Below, in pieces: positions 26,703 to 34,983 of a stretch of 64,000 nucleotides of DNA. Origin of the DNA: Mesorhizobium sp. M2A.F.Ca.ET.046.03.2.1 (GTDB taxonomy: Bacteria > Pseudomonadota > Alphaproteobacteria > Rhizobiales > Rhizobiaceae); NCBI RefSeq assembly GCF_003952425.1, contig NZ_CP034449.1, forward strand, positions 5,134,001-5,198,000, read 5' to 3'. The first letter of the stretch is position 1. Every line of letters starts with the position of its first letter. The notes below the pieces were generated by a model. That model was not told where the DNA came from. It ran no database searches and worked only from the letters and a program-made list of their open reading frames with translations. The position numbers and the translations under genes are program-made.

Positions 26703-27317
26703 ATGCGACTGAGACTGGCGGCTGGGGCGTTCGGCGCGATCATGCTTTGCGCCGGGGCTGCCCGTGCCGAGGACCCGAAGGCCTTCAAGCTAACCATCGA
26801 CGGCGTGACCGTCGACATCGATCCTGGCGAGGATATCGATGTGAAGCTCGGCAACGGCAAGACCAGCAAGGTGAGGCTCGAGCACAATGACTTCGCCACC
26901 TTCTCCGGCGGCACATTCTCCTTCGTGCATCCCAGCAATTATTCGGTCACCAAGACCGATCTCGGCGACGGCATCGCCCAGTACCTCATGGCTTCGGCAC
27001 TCGGCACCCTCGTCGTGGTGCAGAAGTATGACAAGATGAACCCGGTCTCCCTCAACCAGCTGATGCTGCAGGAGATGACCAGGGAGACGGTCCAGGCAGG
27101 CGGGCAGCTGACACAGCAGCCGACGACCCGCAAACTCGCCGACGGCAAGGAGCTGACAGGCCTCAAGGCCACTGTGAAGACGCGCACCGACAGGGCGGAT
27201 TTCGAGATCGTCGGCTTCGGCATAGCCGATCAGGGGCTGCTCTTCATCACGCGCATCGGCGAAACCGAACAGCCGCTGATCGACAAATTCTGGGAGACTC
27301 TCAAGGTCAAGCTGTAA
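26703..27317 (+). CDS. Exported protein of unknown function
   Basis: The 204-residue protein has a signal peptide (MRLRLAAGAFGAIMLCAGAA, cleavage after the ARA motif) and a mature part rich in beta-strand sequence, including FKLTIDGVTVDIDPGEDIDV and TFSFVHPSNYSVTKTDLGDG, ending in FWETLKVKL. I do not recognise a family. The ATG at 26703 has GGAGAGGA upstream. It is one of three exported small proteins in a row, which may only reflect a permissive locus. Confidence 0.78.
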   Translation: MRLRLAAGAFGAIMLCAGAARAEDPKAFKLTIDGVTVDIDPGEDIDVKLGNGKTSKVRLEHNDFATFSGGTFSFVHPSNYSVTKTDLGDGIAQYLMASALGTLVVVQKYDKMNPVSLNQLMLQEMTRETVQAGGQLTQQPTTRKLADGKELTGLKATVKTRTDRADFEIVGFGIADQGLLFITRIGETEQPLIDKFWETLKVKL

Positions 27318-27364
27318 GGCGTGCCGATATTCAGGTGAGGCGGCTTGACCTGAATTGGATGGGC

Positions 27365-27880
27365 TTACAGCCCAGTCAATCCGGCCAACCAGCTTGCCGA
27401 GCGCTTCGCCGCGTCCACCGTCGCGCCGGCGGCGCGGCTGAGATCGGTCTTGACCACGGCATAGCCTGCCTTGGTGCGGTAAAGCACGGCGCGGCCGCCA
27501 TCGACCGACCCATCGAAGGCGACAGGCTTCGCGGCTTCCGTTTCGCTGGCCGTCACGGTTCCGCCCACTGGAACGCTTGGGCGATGGTCGAGCTCGGGCG
27601 GCAGCGGGGCGATGGTTTCGACCACGCGGTTCCTGGGCTTCAGATCCGGCCTGGAGGCTTTCGCGGCAAGCTCGGAGGAAGAGGCCGAGCCCTTGACGCG
27701 GCAGATGCCTGAAACCAGCGGATAGTTGAAATTGCGCTGGTGCAGCATCTGGCTCTTCATCGCCGCTTCGCAGTCGGCGATCGTCGCCCATTTGGCCGGC
27801 GTCTCGCCGATATATTCGCAGAGCTTCGCGTCGCAGTCGCAGCCGACAATGGTCATTGCGACAAGGGCGGTCTTGATCAC
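27365..27880 (-). CDS. Hypothetical protein with a cysteine-rich N-terminus
   Basis: The 171-residue product starts at a GTG with AGGGACAAG upstream. The hydrophobic start (MIKTALVAMTIVGCDCDAKL) could be a signal sequence, with the cysteines of GCDCDAKLCEY close behind, so a lipoprotein is conceivable but the lipobox is weak. The middle is Pro-rich. The C-terminus contains VLYRTKAGYAVVKTDLSRAA. No family is recognised. It converges with the preceding gene. Confidence 0.65.
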   Translation of the reverse strand: MIKTALVAMTIVGCDCDAKLCEYIGETPAKWATIADCEAAMKSQMLHQRNFNYPLVSGICRVKGSASSSELAAKASRPDLKPRNRVVETIAPLPPELDHRPSVPVGGTVTASETEAAKPVAFDGSVDGGRAVLYRTKAGYAVVKTDLSRAAGATVDAAKRSASWLAGLTGL

Positions 27881-28043
27881 GGTCTTGTCCCTTCGAAATC
27901 GCTCCCATTCCCCACTTGCATCAATCCATGCCGAACAAGGCGGGATTTGGCCGCGATTGTGAAAATGTGGATGACGGGAGGTTTCGGAAGATTGCTCAGG
28001 TGGCGACTGTGACCAAAATGCCTCAGGCAGGCTTGGCTAGCCC
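27881..28043. other. Gap between the hypothetical gene and the candidate RNA
   Basis: No gene is supported here. It contains the promoter side of the leftward gene at 27365-27880 and lies beyond the 3' end of the candidate RNA. Confidence 0.5.
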
Positions 28044-28087
28044 AAAAAGACAGTCGGCGCTGGGATTTCTCCCAGCGCCTCCCTGTC
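28044..28087 (-). terminator. Strong intrinsic terminator with GAAA tetraloop
   Basis: On the minus strand, GACAG and CTGTC form an outer stem around a perfect 10-bp stem GGCGCTGGGA / TCCCAGCGCC closed by GAAA, followed at once by TTTTT. No recognised minus-strand gene precedes it, so it implies a transcript from the candidate RNA region. Confidence 0.8.
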
Positions 28088-28475
28088 AGATCAGGAACCG
28101 GTTGAGGCAGCAACTTCCGTAAAGTCGTCGCGCCAGGCCGGCCTTGATTTTGACGGTCCTGCCAGTCGCCGCCCGAAGGCAGCGCCCGTTCCAGACCACG
28201 CCGATCTCCACCCTTACGGGCTTCGCCCAGCGTGCCATCGAAGGTTTTTCCCGGCCTTCATGGCAGCATCGGTCCGCCGTCGGCGTTGGCACGCTTTCCG
28301 CGGCACCCGTAGGTCTCGGCATCCGTCCCTCCAACAGGCGAACCTGCTCTCGTTCTGGGCCGTACGGGCCTCAGGAAATCCGCCTTGCGCTTTTGCCTTT
28401 CGGCTGGGGCGTTCAGTGGCCGCCTGAGATGGGTTGAATGTACGCCGGGTAAGCGGATTGCGGAATGCCCACTCG
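28044..28475 (-). ncRNA. Candidate structured non-coding RNA of unknown class
   Basis: Read on the minus strand, the region has many compact hairpins. CGCTGCC-TTCG-GGCGGCG is at 28184-28167. An interrupted 11-bp helix joins TGCCATGAAGG to CCTTCGATGGCA at 28265-28233. CAGG-TTCG-CCTG is at 28346-28335, and CCC-GTAA-GGG lies near 28220. It ends in a strong intrinsic terminator. A possible promoter is TTGCCC, 17 bases, CGCTAT at 28511-28483. The motifs of RNase P RNA, tmRNA, SRP RNA and cobalamin riboswitches are absent. The competing reading is an 82-codon frame (28334-28086) without a clear ribosome-binding site. Confidence 0.42.
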
Positions 28476-28695
28476 CCTGTGGATAGCGGGATTATCGGGG
28501 ACCGAGGGCAAAAGCCTCGGAATTCGGCGGCCGAACCCTGCCCCGCTTTTTTAGCGACCTTCGATATTGGAGCCTTGTCGCGCCGCCCGGTCCGCGTTTG
28601 AATGTCGGCAAAAGAGTTTGGGTCGGCAAAAGACTTCGGGCGCCAGCGCGGACTCCGCCGCGCATTTCGCGCGATGTGCCTCGGGGGAGGTCGGA

Positions 28696-29634
28696 TTGAA
28701 GGTCGGGGTGGTTCTCAATCCGATTGCTGGAGGCGGCAGGCTCAAGCGGCACTGGGCGGAGGTGGCGGCATCGCTCAAGACAAATTTCGGCGATTTCGAC
28801 CTGCGCGAGACGCAAGCCGCCGGCGACGCCGAGCGGCTGGCGATCGACCTCGCCGCCGGCGGATGCGACCTGGTGATCGCGGCCGGCGGCGACGGCACCG
28901 CCAGCGAAGTGGCCGACGGGCTGCTGCAGGCGCAGGACGAGATCGGAAGGACGAGCGAGCTCGGGCTTTTGCCCTGCGGTACCGGCATCGACTTCGCGCG
29001 TGGGCTCGGCATGCCGCGCGGCATCGATGCCACGCTGAAACGGATCGCTGATACCAAGGCGCGAAAAGTCGACGCCGGGCGGGTCTGCTACATCGACGAT
29101 CATGGCAAGCTGGCCAGCCGCCACTTCATCAACATCGCCAGCCTCGGCCTGTCCGGCGCGACGGATCGCGCCATCAATGCCGACAAGCGCAAGGGCAGGG
29201 TCTCGTCCAAGGCGCTGTTCTTCTGGCGCACGGTGCTGGAGTTCGTCCGCTACCGCTTCCAGGACGTCCGGATCACCATCGACGACGGCGAGCCGGTCGA
29301 GGCGCGAATGGCGCTGGTGGCGGTGGCCAACGGCAAATTCTTCGGCGGCGGCATGATGATCGCGCCGGACGCCGAGCTCGCCGACGGCCAGTTCGACATC
29401 GTCATCCTGCGCGCTGCCGGCAAGCTCGGGCTGATAAGGGACATCCGCCTGCTCTATGGCGGGCGGCACCGCAACCATCCGGCGATCACCATCCTGCGCG
29501 GCCGCAAGGTGCTGGTCGAGCCGTTGGGCGATGCCGAGAAAAATGGCGCGCTGGTCGATATAGACGGCGAGTCGCCGGGCCGGATTCCGGCGACGTTCGA
29601 GATCCTGCCCGGCGCCCTGACCTTAAGAGGTTGA
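28696..29634 (+). CDS. Diacylglycerol kinase-family lipid kinase (YegS-like)
   Basis: The 312-residue protein has the DAGK catalytic signature VVLNPIAGGGR at its N-terminus, the GGDGT motif within LVIAAGGDGTASEVADG, and LLPCGTGIDFARGLGMP. The C-terminal lipid-binding half contains VAVANGKFFGGGMMIAPDAE. Such enzymes phosphorylate lipid hydroxyls; the lipid here is unknown. The start is a TTG with GGGGGAGG 5 bases upstream; the same frame is open further upstream but without such a site. Confidence 0.88.
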   Translation: MKVGVVLNPIAGGGRLKRHWAEVAASLKTNFGDFDLRETQAAGDAERLAIDLAAGGCDLVIAAGGDGTASEVADGLLQAQDEIGRTSELGLLPCGTGIDFARGLGMPRGIDATLKRIADTKARKVDAGRVCYIDDHGKLASRHFINIASLGLSGATDRAINADKRKGRVSSKALFFWRTVLEFVRYRFQDVRITIDDGEPVEARMALVAVANGKFFGGGMMIAPDAELADGQFDIVILRAAGKLGLIRDIRLLYGGRHRNHPAITILRGRKVLVEPLGDAEKNGALVDIDGESPGRIPATFEILPGALTLRG

Positions 29635-29706
29635 ATCAACTGGCTGAGGGCTTGATTCAGCAGGTAAGGCCAGCCCATTGAAATAACTAGCTAAATTTCT
29701 ACCAGA

Positions 29707-30623
29707 CTACAGTCCAAGCTTGGCCGGGAAGCCCGGCGCGCGCAGCTCAACGCCGACCGCATCCTCGAGCAGCTTGACGATCTGCGTCGACCAGGCGTCG
29801 CCGCCATAGGCGCGCTTGCCTTGCTCGAAGATCGCGTTGACGCGTGTCGCCAGATCGAGCGGCGCGCCGAAATCCCTGCCCATGGCGAGCGCGAAGCCGA
29901 GATCCTTCAGCGCCAGGTCCATGGTGAAACCGATGTCGTAGGAGCCGTTGAGCACGAGCTGGCTTTCGGTCTCGTGGACGAAGCTGTTGCCGGAAGAGGC
30001 CGCGATCGCGTGATAGGCCTGGGCGAGGTCGAGACGGCCTTGCTTGGCCAGCATCAGCGCCTCGCCCGCGGCGACGAGATGGATGAAGGCCAGCATGTTT
30101 GTGATCACCTTGATCACCGCCGCCGAGCCGACTGGTGCATCAGGAAGGATCTTGCGCACATCGCCTCGATGGCCGGGCGATGGCGTTCGTAGAGCGCGGC
30201 GTCGCCGCCGACGAGCGCCGTGATCCTGCCCACTGCGGCCAGATGCACGCCGCCGGTGACCGGACATTCCAGCGTCTCGATGCCCTTTGCCGAAGCAAGC
30301 GCGGCGAGCCGCAAAATCTCGTCACGGCCGTTGGTCGACATCTCGATCCAGGTGCCACCCTTAGGTAGGCCCTGGAGCAATCCGTCCGGGCCGGCGAGCA
30401 CTGCTTCGCTGACCCTGGGCGAGGGCAGGCAGGTGATCGCGTTGCCGGCGCGGGCAGCGGCCTCGGCCGGGCCCGCCGCCGCAATGGCGCCGAGCGCGAC
30501 GAGGCACTCGACCGCCGCCGGGTCGCGATCGAAGACCGTGACGGCGAAGCCTTTGCGCAGCAGGCTGGCGGCAAGGTTGCCGCCGAGATGGCCCAGACCG
30601 ATGAAGGCGTAAGCGAGGGTCAC
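29707..30623 (-). pseudogene. Hydroxyisobutyrate dehydrogenase-like oxidoreductase, frameshifted
   Basis: The N-terminal NAD-binding half reads AFIGLGHLGGNLAASLLRKG, then GTWIEMSTNGRDE and ECPVTGGVHLAA. The C-terminal helical half, in another frame, reads ILPDAPVGSAAVIKVITNML, with the family lysine in the KVITN block, and SSGNSFVHE. The break is near 30155. Adding one base there joins PAIEAMCGKILPDAPVG and gives about 305 residues, the family length. Members oxidise beta-hydroxyacids or reduce semialdehydes. The GTG start overlaps the upstream stop, so it was the third gene of the catabolic operon. The loss may be real or a consensus error. Confidence 0.85.
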
Positions 30624-31831
30624 GGCATCAGCGGCGTCTGCATCATCTGCAGATGCAGGTCCAAGCCGCTATAGGGGTGCGCGTCGCAGACCGCCTCGTC
30701 TAGCTCGACGCCGAGGCCCGGCTCCTTCGACGGGATGACGTTGCCGTCCTGCCATCCGATCTTCTTCTTGAGCAGGGTGGCGTGAAAACCGTCCCACTGT
30801 TTCAGCGATTCCAGGATGAGGAAATTGGGCAGCGTCACCGCGAGCTGGATGTTGGCGGCGCCGACGATCGGGCCGCAATAGCAGTGCGGCGCCACCTGGA
30901 TGTGGTAGGCCTCGGCCATGGCGGCGATCTTCTTGGTTTCGAGGATGCCGCCGGAGCGGCCGAGGTCGGGCTGCAGGATGGTCGCGGCGCGGTTTTCGAT
31001 GACGCGGGCGAACTCGAATTTCGTCGTCAGCCGCTCGCCCGTGGCGATCGGAATCGAGGTGCCGCGGGCTACCTGCGCCATCACCTCGGGCATATCCGGC
31101 GGCACCGGCTCCTCGAACCAGAGCGGATCGTAAGGCTCGATGGCGCGCGCCAGGCGCAGCGCGCCCGAAGCGGTGAACTGGCCATGCGTGCCGAACAGGA
31201 TGTCCGCCCTGTTACCGACGGCCTCACGGATCGCCTTGATCATGCGCGCCGACAGGTCGATGTCGATCAAGCGCGGCTGGTGGCCGTCATAGGCAGTGTA
31301 GGGGCCGGCCGGGTCGAGCTTCACGGCGTTGAAGCCCTGCTCGACATATTCGAGCGCGCAGGCGGCGGCCATGTCTGGGTCGTTATAGACGTTCTTGCCC
31401 CGCGCATCTTCCGAATGGACGCTGCCGGTGTGCGGATAGAGATAGGTGTAGGAGCGCAGCGTCTCATGCACCTGGCCGCCAAGCAGCTTGTAGACCGGCT
31501 TGTCCGCCTCCTTGCCGATGATATCCCAGCAGGCCATTTCGAGCGCCGAGAAGCAGCCCATGCCAGAGACGTCCGGGCGCTGGGTGAAGCCGGACGAGTA
31601 GACGCGGCGGAACAGGTTTTCGAGATCGTGCGGGTCGCGGCCGACGAGGTAGCGTTCGGCCATGTCCTCGATCATCCTGGCGGTGACATGCGCCGAGAAG
31701 GTGGCGTTGTAGGCTTCGCCATAGCCGACGACGCCGCCATCGGTGGTGAGCTTGACGAAGATGAAATACTTGCCGCCGATGCCGGGCGGCGGGTTGCCGA
31801 CAACCCAGGTCTTGACGTCGGTGATTTTCAT
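30620..31831 (-). CDS. Mandelate racemase / muconate lactonizing enzyme family protein
   Basis: The 403-residue enolase-superfamily enzyme has the capping-domain start MKITDVKTWVVGNPPPGIGG, then barrel motifs GFNAVKLDPAGP, FGTHGQFTASGALRLA, LWFEEPVPPD, ATGERLTTKFEF, ILQPDLGRSGGI and VAPHCYCGPI. These supply the acid metal ligands and a His base. The sequence resembles sugar-acid dehydratases of the superfamily, but the substrate cannot be fixed. Start and stop overlap those of its neighbours by 4 bases, so it is translated together with the GMC oxidoreductase. Confidence 0.9.
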   Translation of the reverse strand: MKITDVKTWVVGNPPPGIGGKYFIFVKLTTDGGVVGYGEAYNATFSAHVTARMIEDMAERYLVGRDPHDLENLFRRVYSSGFTQRPDVSGMGCFSALEMACWDIIGKEADKPVYKLLGGQVHETLRSYTYLYPHTGSVHSEDARGKNVYNDPDMAAACALEYVEQGFNAVKLDPAGPYTAYDGHQPRLIDIDLSARMIKAIREAVGNRADILFGTHGQFTASGALRLARAIEPYDPLWFEEPVPPDMPEVMAQVARGTSIPIATGERLTTKFEFARVIENRAATILQPDLGRSGGILETKKIAAMAEAYHIQVAPHCYCGPIVGAANIQLAVTLPNFLILESLKQWDGFHATLLKKKIGWQDGNVIPSKEPGLGVELDEAVCDAHPYSGLDLHLQMMQTPLMP

Positions 31832-33444
31832 TTCTGATCCTCCAGAACCAGCTCGGCGCCTTTCCATCCGGTCAGGATCGAGGCGGCGTTGGTGTTGCCC
31901 GTGATGTTGTCGGGGAAAATCGAAGCGTCGATGACGCGCAGGCCCTCGAGCCCGTGCACCCGAAGCCGTGGATCGACGACGGCGCGCGCGGCGTCCGGCC
32001 CCATGCTGCAGGTCGAGACCGGGTGGTAGACCGTGCCCGAGCGCTTCCTGAAATCCTGGATGAGGTCGGCGTCCGATTGGATCGAGGGACCAGGCAGCAC
32101 CTCTTCCTCGATGATCTCGGCCATGGCCGGCATCGCGGCGATCCTGCGCACGAACTTCACCGCGGCCAGCATCTCGTCGACATCGGCATTGGTCGAATAG
32201 GCGTTGGCCGTGATCCTCGGATAGTCGCGCGGATTGTTTGAGCGGATCATGATCTCGCCGCGGCTCGACGGGCGGCAGTTGGACAGGCCGATCGAGAAAC
32301 CCGGCCAGGGGTCGGGCGTCAGGATCGGACGTTCGCCGCTCTTCGGGATGACGGTCGAGAAGGCCTGGAAATAAAGCTGCATGTTCGGCCGCGCCATCGA
32401 CGGATCGGTGCGGAAGAAGCCGCCGGCATTGTTCATCGACAGCGACAGCGGACCGGAGCGCAAGAGGATGTATTGCATGCCGACGAGCAGCTTGCCCCAC
32501 CAGGGCCGCAGGATCTGGTTCAGCGTCGGCAGCTTGCCTTTGAACGTGTAGTTGATGCCGACATGGTCCTGCAGGTTGGCGCCGACATTGTCGTTGGCGT
32601 GGACAACCGGGATCCCCAGATTGCCAAGCAGCGCCTCGGGGCCGACGCCGGACAGCTGCAGCAACTGCGGCGAGTTGATCGAGCCGCCCGAGAGGATCAC
32701 CTCGCGGCCGGCGCTCGCGGTTTTCTTCGTGCCGTTCTGTTCATATTCGACGCCGACGGCGCGCTTGCCCTCGAACAGGATTCTTGTCGCCAGTGCGTTG
32801 GTCTCGACGCGAACGTTGGAGCGTGTCATCGCCGGGCGCAGGAAGGCGCGGGCGGCAGACATGCGGCGGCCGTTCCTGGTCGTGATCTGGTAGACGCCGA
32901 CGCCTTCCTGGAAGGCGCCGTTGAAGTCCGGATTGAAGGGCAGCCCGGCCTGCTCGGCGGCGGCGAGATAGCGCTTGGTCAGCGGGTGCACCGCGCGCGA
33001 ACAATCGGTGATATGCAGCGGTCCGCCGACGCCGCGCCATTGGTCGGCGCCGGCCGCATTGTCCTCCATCGCCTTGAAGGAGGGCAGCAGATCGTCATAG
33101 CCCCAGCCCGGATTGCCGGCGGCCGCCCAGGCGTCGAAATCCTCGCGCGCGCCGCGGATGAAGACCATGGCGTTGATCGAGCTCGAGCCGCCGAGCAGCT
33201 TGCCGCGCGGCCAGTGGTCGGCATTTCCGGCGAGACCGGGATCCGGCTCGGCCTTGTAGTTCCAGTTGACGGCCGGGTCGAAGAAGGTCTTGCCGTAGCC
33301 GAGCGGCATCTGGACGTAGAACCTTTGATCGGTCCCGCCGGCCTCCAGCACCAGCACCGAGAAGCGGCCCGAAGCCGACAATTTGTCGGCCACGACCGAA
33401 CCGGCTGAGCCGGAGCCGACGATGATGAAATCATAAGTCTGCAT
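31828..33444 (-). CDS. GMC family FAD-dependent oxidoreductase (choline dehydrogenase-like)
   Basis: The 538-residue protein has the FAD-binding motif FIIVGSGSAGSVVADKL at the N-terminus. The GMC signature 1 region is PRGKLLGGSSSINAMVFIRG, and signature 2 is REVILSGGSINSPQLLQLSG. The catalytic His region is YHPVSTCSMG near the C-terminus, followed by IFPDNITGNTNAASI. GMC enzymes oxidise alcohols or sugars. As first gene of an operon with a mandelate-racemase-like and a hydroxyacid-dehydrogenase-like enzyme, it probably starts a catabolic route for a sugar or polyol. Choline is not implied. Confidence 0.91.
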   Translation of the reverse strand: MQTYDFIIVGSGSAGSVVADKLSASGRFSVLVLEAGGTDQRFYVQMPLGYGKTFFDPAVNWNYKAEPDPGLAGNADHWPRGKLLGGSSSINAMVFIRGAREDFDAWAAAGNPGWGYDDLLPSFKAMEDNAAGADQWRGVGGPLHITDCSRAVHPLTKRYLAAAEQAGLPFNPDFNGAFQEGVGVYQITTRNGRRMSAARAFLRPAMTRSNVRVETNALATRILFEGKRAVGVEYEQNGTKKTASAGREVILSGGSINSPQLLQLSGVGPEALLGNLGIPVVHANDNVGANLQDHVGINYTFKGKLPTLNQILRPWWGKLLVGMQYILLRSGPLSLSMNNAGGFFRTDPSMARPNMQLYFQAFSTVIPKSGERPILTPDPWPGFSIGLSNCRPSSRGEIMIRSNNPRDYPRITANAYSTNADVDEMLAAVKFVRRIAAMPAMAEIIEEEVLPGPSIQSDADLIQDFRKRSGTVYHPVSTCSMGPDAARAVVDPRLRVHGLEGLRVIDASIFPDNITGNTNAASILTGWKGAELVLEDQK

Positions 33445-33635
33445 GATAGGCGGGCGCGCTCCGAAATTCGCGGCCTAGCCTAGACATTGCCGGTTCACGT
33501 CGTCGCCGGACCTTCCGGCATGGCTTGTGAAAAAAGCGACTGCTCCGGCGGCGCAGTTTTCGCTTTCAGCAGAGCTTGCGACATCGCAATCGCATTGGTA
33601 CGGGTTCAGGAAAGCAGCGGCTGAAGGAGTTTCCT

Positions 33636-34031
33636 ATGGTGCATTACGCGGACGGAAAACCTCTTGGCGATCTCACGCTGCGCACGCTCGCCATGCCGTC
33701 CGACGCCAATGCCGCCGGCGACATCTTCGGCGGCTGGGTGATGGCGCAGATGGACCTTGCCTGCGGCATCCGCGCCGCCGAGCGCGCCAAGGGCCGGGTG
33801 GTCACCGCCGCGGTCAAGGAGATGTCCTTCGCCAAGCCGATGAAGATCGGCGACACGCTATGCATCTACACCCATGTCGAGCGCGTCGGCCGCACCTCGA
33901 TGGTGCTCAAGGTCGAGGCCTGGGCGCAGCGCTACCTTTCCGACCTGATGGAGAAGGTCACCCATGCCGATTTCGTCATGGTGGCGCTCGACGGCGAAGG
34001 CAAGCCGAAGCCGGTTCCGGCCGAGAGCTGA
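33636..34031 (+). CDS. Acyl-CoA thioesterase, hotdog fold (YciA-like)
   Basis: The 131-residue protein has the acyl-CoA thioesterase blocks LRTLAMPSDANAAGDIFGGW (catalytic Asp region), VVTAAVKEMSFAKPMKIGD and HADFVMVALDGEGKPKPVP. YciA-type enzymes hydrolyse short to medium acyl-CoAs as hexamers. The ATG at 33636 follows GAAGGAG. It is divergent from the GMC operon with about 190 bases between. Confidence 0.9.
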   Translation: MVHYADGKPLGDLTLRTLAMPSDANAAGDIFGGWVMAQMDLACGIRAAERAKGRVVTAAVKEMSFAKPMKIGDTLCIYTHVERVGRTSMVLKVEAWAQRYLSDLMEKVTHADFVMVALDGEGKPKPVPAES

Positions 34032-34150
34032 CGGGTCTCCGATTCTCCCCAGGCTTGCCGTTTTGTAACGACGCCCGCGCGGCAGATGCGCTCCGCGACA
34101 TCCAATGGTTGCCTTCGCGCCCCAGTTAGTGGTCGCGCGAGGGGAAAACA

Positions 34151-34354
34151 ATGCGTCAACACATGCTGAACGGCTGGCTCGTGGCCGCCCTTATTGCTCT
34201 GGTCTGCCTGCTCGGCGTTACAGCCTATGTGGAGATCAGCAAAGACCTTCCACGCGTTGCCTGCGTGAGGGACCCGAAGGCGATCGACAAGAAGGACGCG
34301 CAGCACGAGAACTGCTCGACACCATGCTGCACCACTACCGCTGCAAGCGCCTGA
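34151..34354 (+). CDS. Small single-span membrane protein of unknown function
   Basis: The 67-residue product has one transmembrane segment (GWLVAALIALVCLLGVTAYV) followed by a short hydrophilic tail with several cysteines, including CSTPCC. GAGGGG lies upstream of the ATG. I recognise no family. The tail composition changes after residue 50, so the 3' end might be altered by an indel. Confidence 0.5.
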   Translation: MRQHMLNGWLVAALIALVCLLGVTAYVEISKDLPRVACVRDPKAIDKKDAQHENCSTPCCTTTAASA

Positions 34355-34524
34355 TCGGTGGCCGCCTAAAGACAGTCATCCTTGTCGAGACGGTTACGCG
34401 GACACAACTGCGAGGCTAGCTGGAGAGCCGCAGCAAATCCGATCAAAGCCGGAGGCACGACAGGCCCGGCGCCGAGCGACACGGGTTGTTCAATGGTTCG
34501 CAAACCTTTGAACCAAAAAGGGGT

Positions 34525-34893
34525 TCAGGCTTGCTGGCTGTCGAATTTCGCTCTCGCTTCGCGGACCCGATTTGTGTTCTTGCGCGCCCATTCGCCCAGA
34601 GCGCCGACCGGCACGAGCAGCTCATGACCGAGCTCGGTCAGCTCGTAATCGACACGCGGCGGAATGGTCGGAAACACTTTTCGCGTCACGAACCCATCGC
34701 GTTCCAGACCGCGCAAGGTGGTGGTCAGCATTTTTTGCGAAATGCCGCCGACGGCGGCGCGCAATTCGTTGAAGCGCATCGCGCCGTCACCCAGCTTGCC
34801 GACCACGAGCACGGTCCATTTATCGCCGACCCGCTGCAGGATTTCCGACACGGCACGGCAGTCTTCGGTGATATGCGGGTGCCTCAGTAACAT
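34525..34893 (-). CDS. HxlR-family transcriptional regulator
   Basis: The 122-residue winged helix contains ILQRVGDKWTVLVVGKLGDG, MRFNELRAAVGGISQKML (recognition helix) and RVDYELTELGHELL, the HxlR core. Two cysteine-like sensing positions differ among family members; here Cys12 lies just before the helix, where redox-sensing HxlR proteins often have one. It is divergent from an NADPH-dependent FMN reductase with an inverted repeat between them, a common regulator-target layout. Confidence 0.9.
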   Translation of the reverse strand: MLLRHPHITEDCRAVSEILQRVGDKWTVLVVGKLGDGAMRFNELRAAVGGISQKMLTTTLRGLERDGFVTRKVFPTIPPRVDYELTELGHELLVPVGALGEWARKNTNRVREARAKFDSQQA

Positions 34894-34940
34894 AAACGTG
34901 CCCCCTTGCGCGCTGGTTTGTCAGTATCACATATAGCGCC

Positions 34941-34957
34941 GGTATCCAAACGATACC
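34941..34957. promoter_or_regulatory. Inverted repeat GGTATC-N5-GATACC, probable HxlR operator
   Basis: A perfect 6-bp inverted repeat lies midway between the divergent HxlR regulator and FMN-reductase start codons. The position and symmetry fit a dimeric winged-helix repressor. Confidence 0.55.
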
Positions 34958-34983
34958 AGAAATTCCCGCAAGGAGAGCCCCTT

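Noticed and set aside
28044..28475. Identity of the structured region as RNase P RNA, tmRNA or a known riboswitch
   Set aside because: The universally conserved sequence blocks of these RNAs (for example GAGGAAAGTC of RNase P, or a tRNA-like end with a tag frame) are not present.
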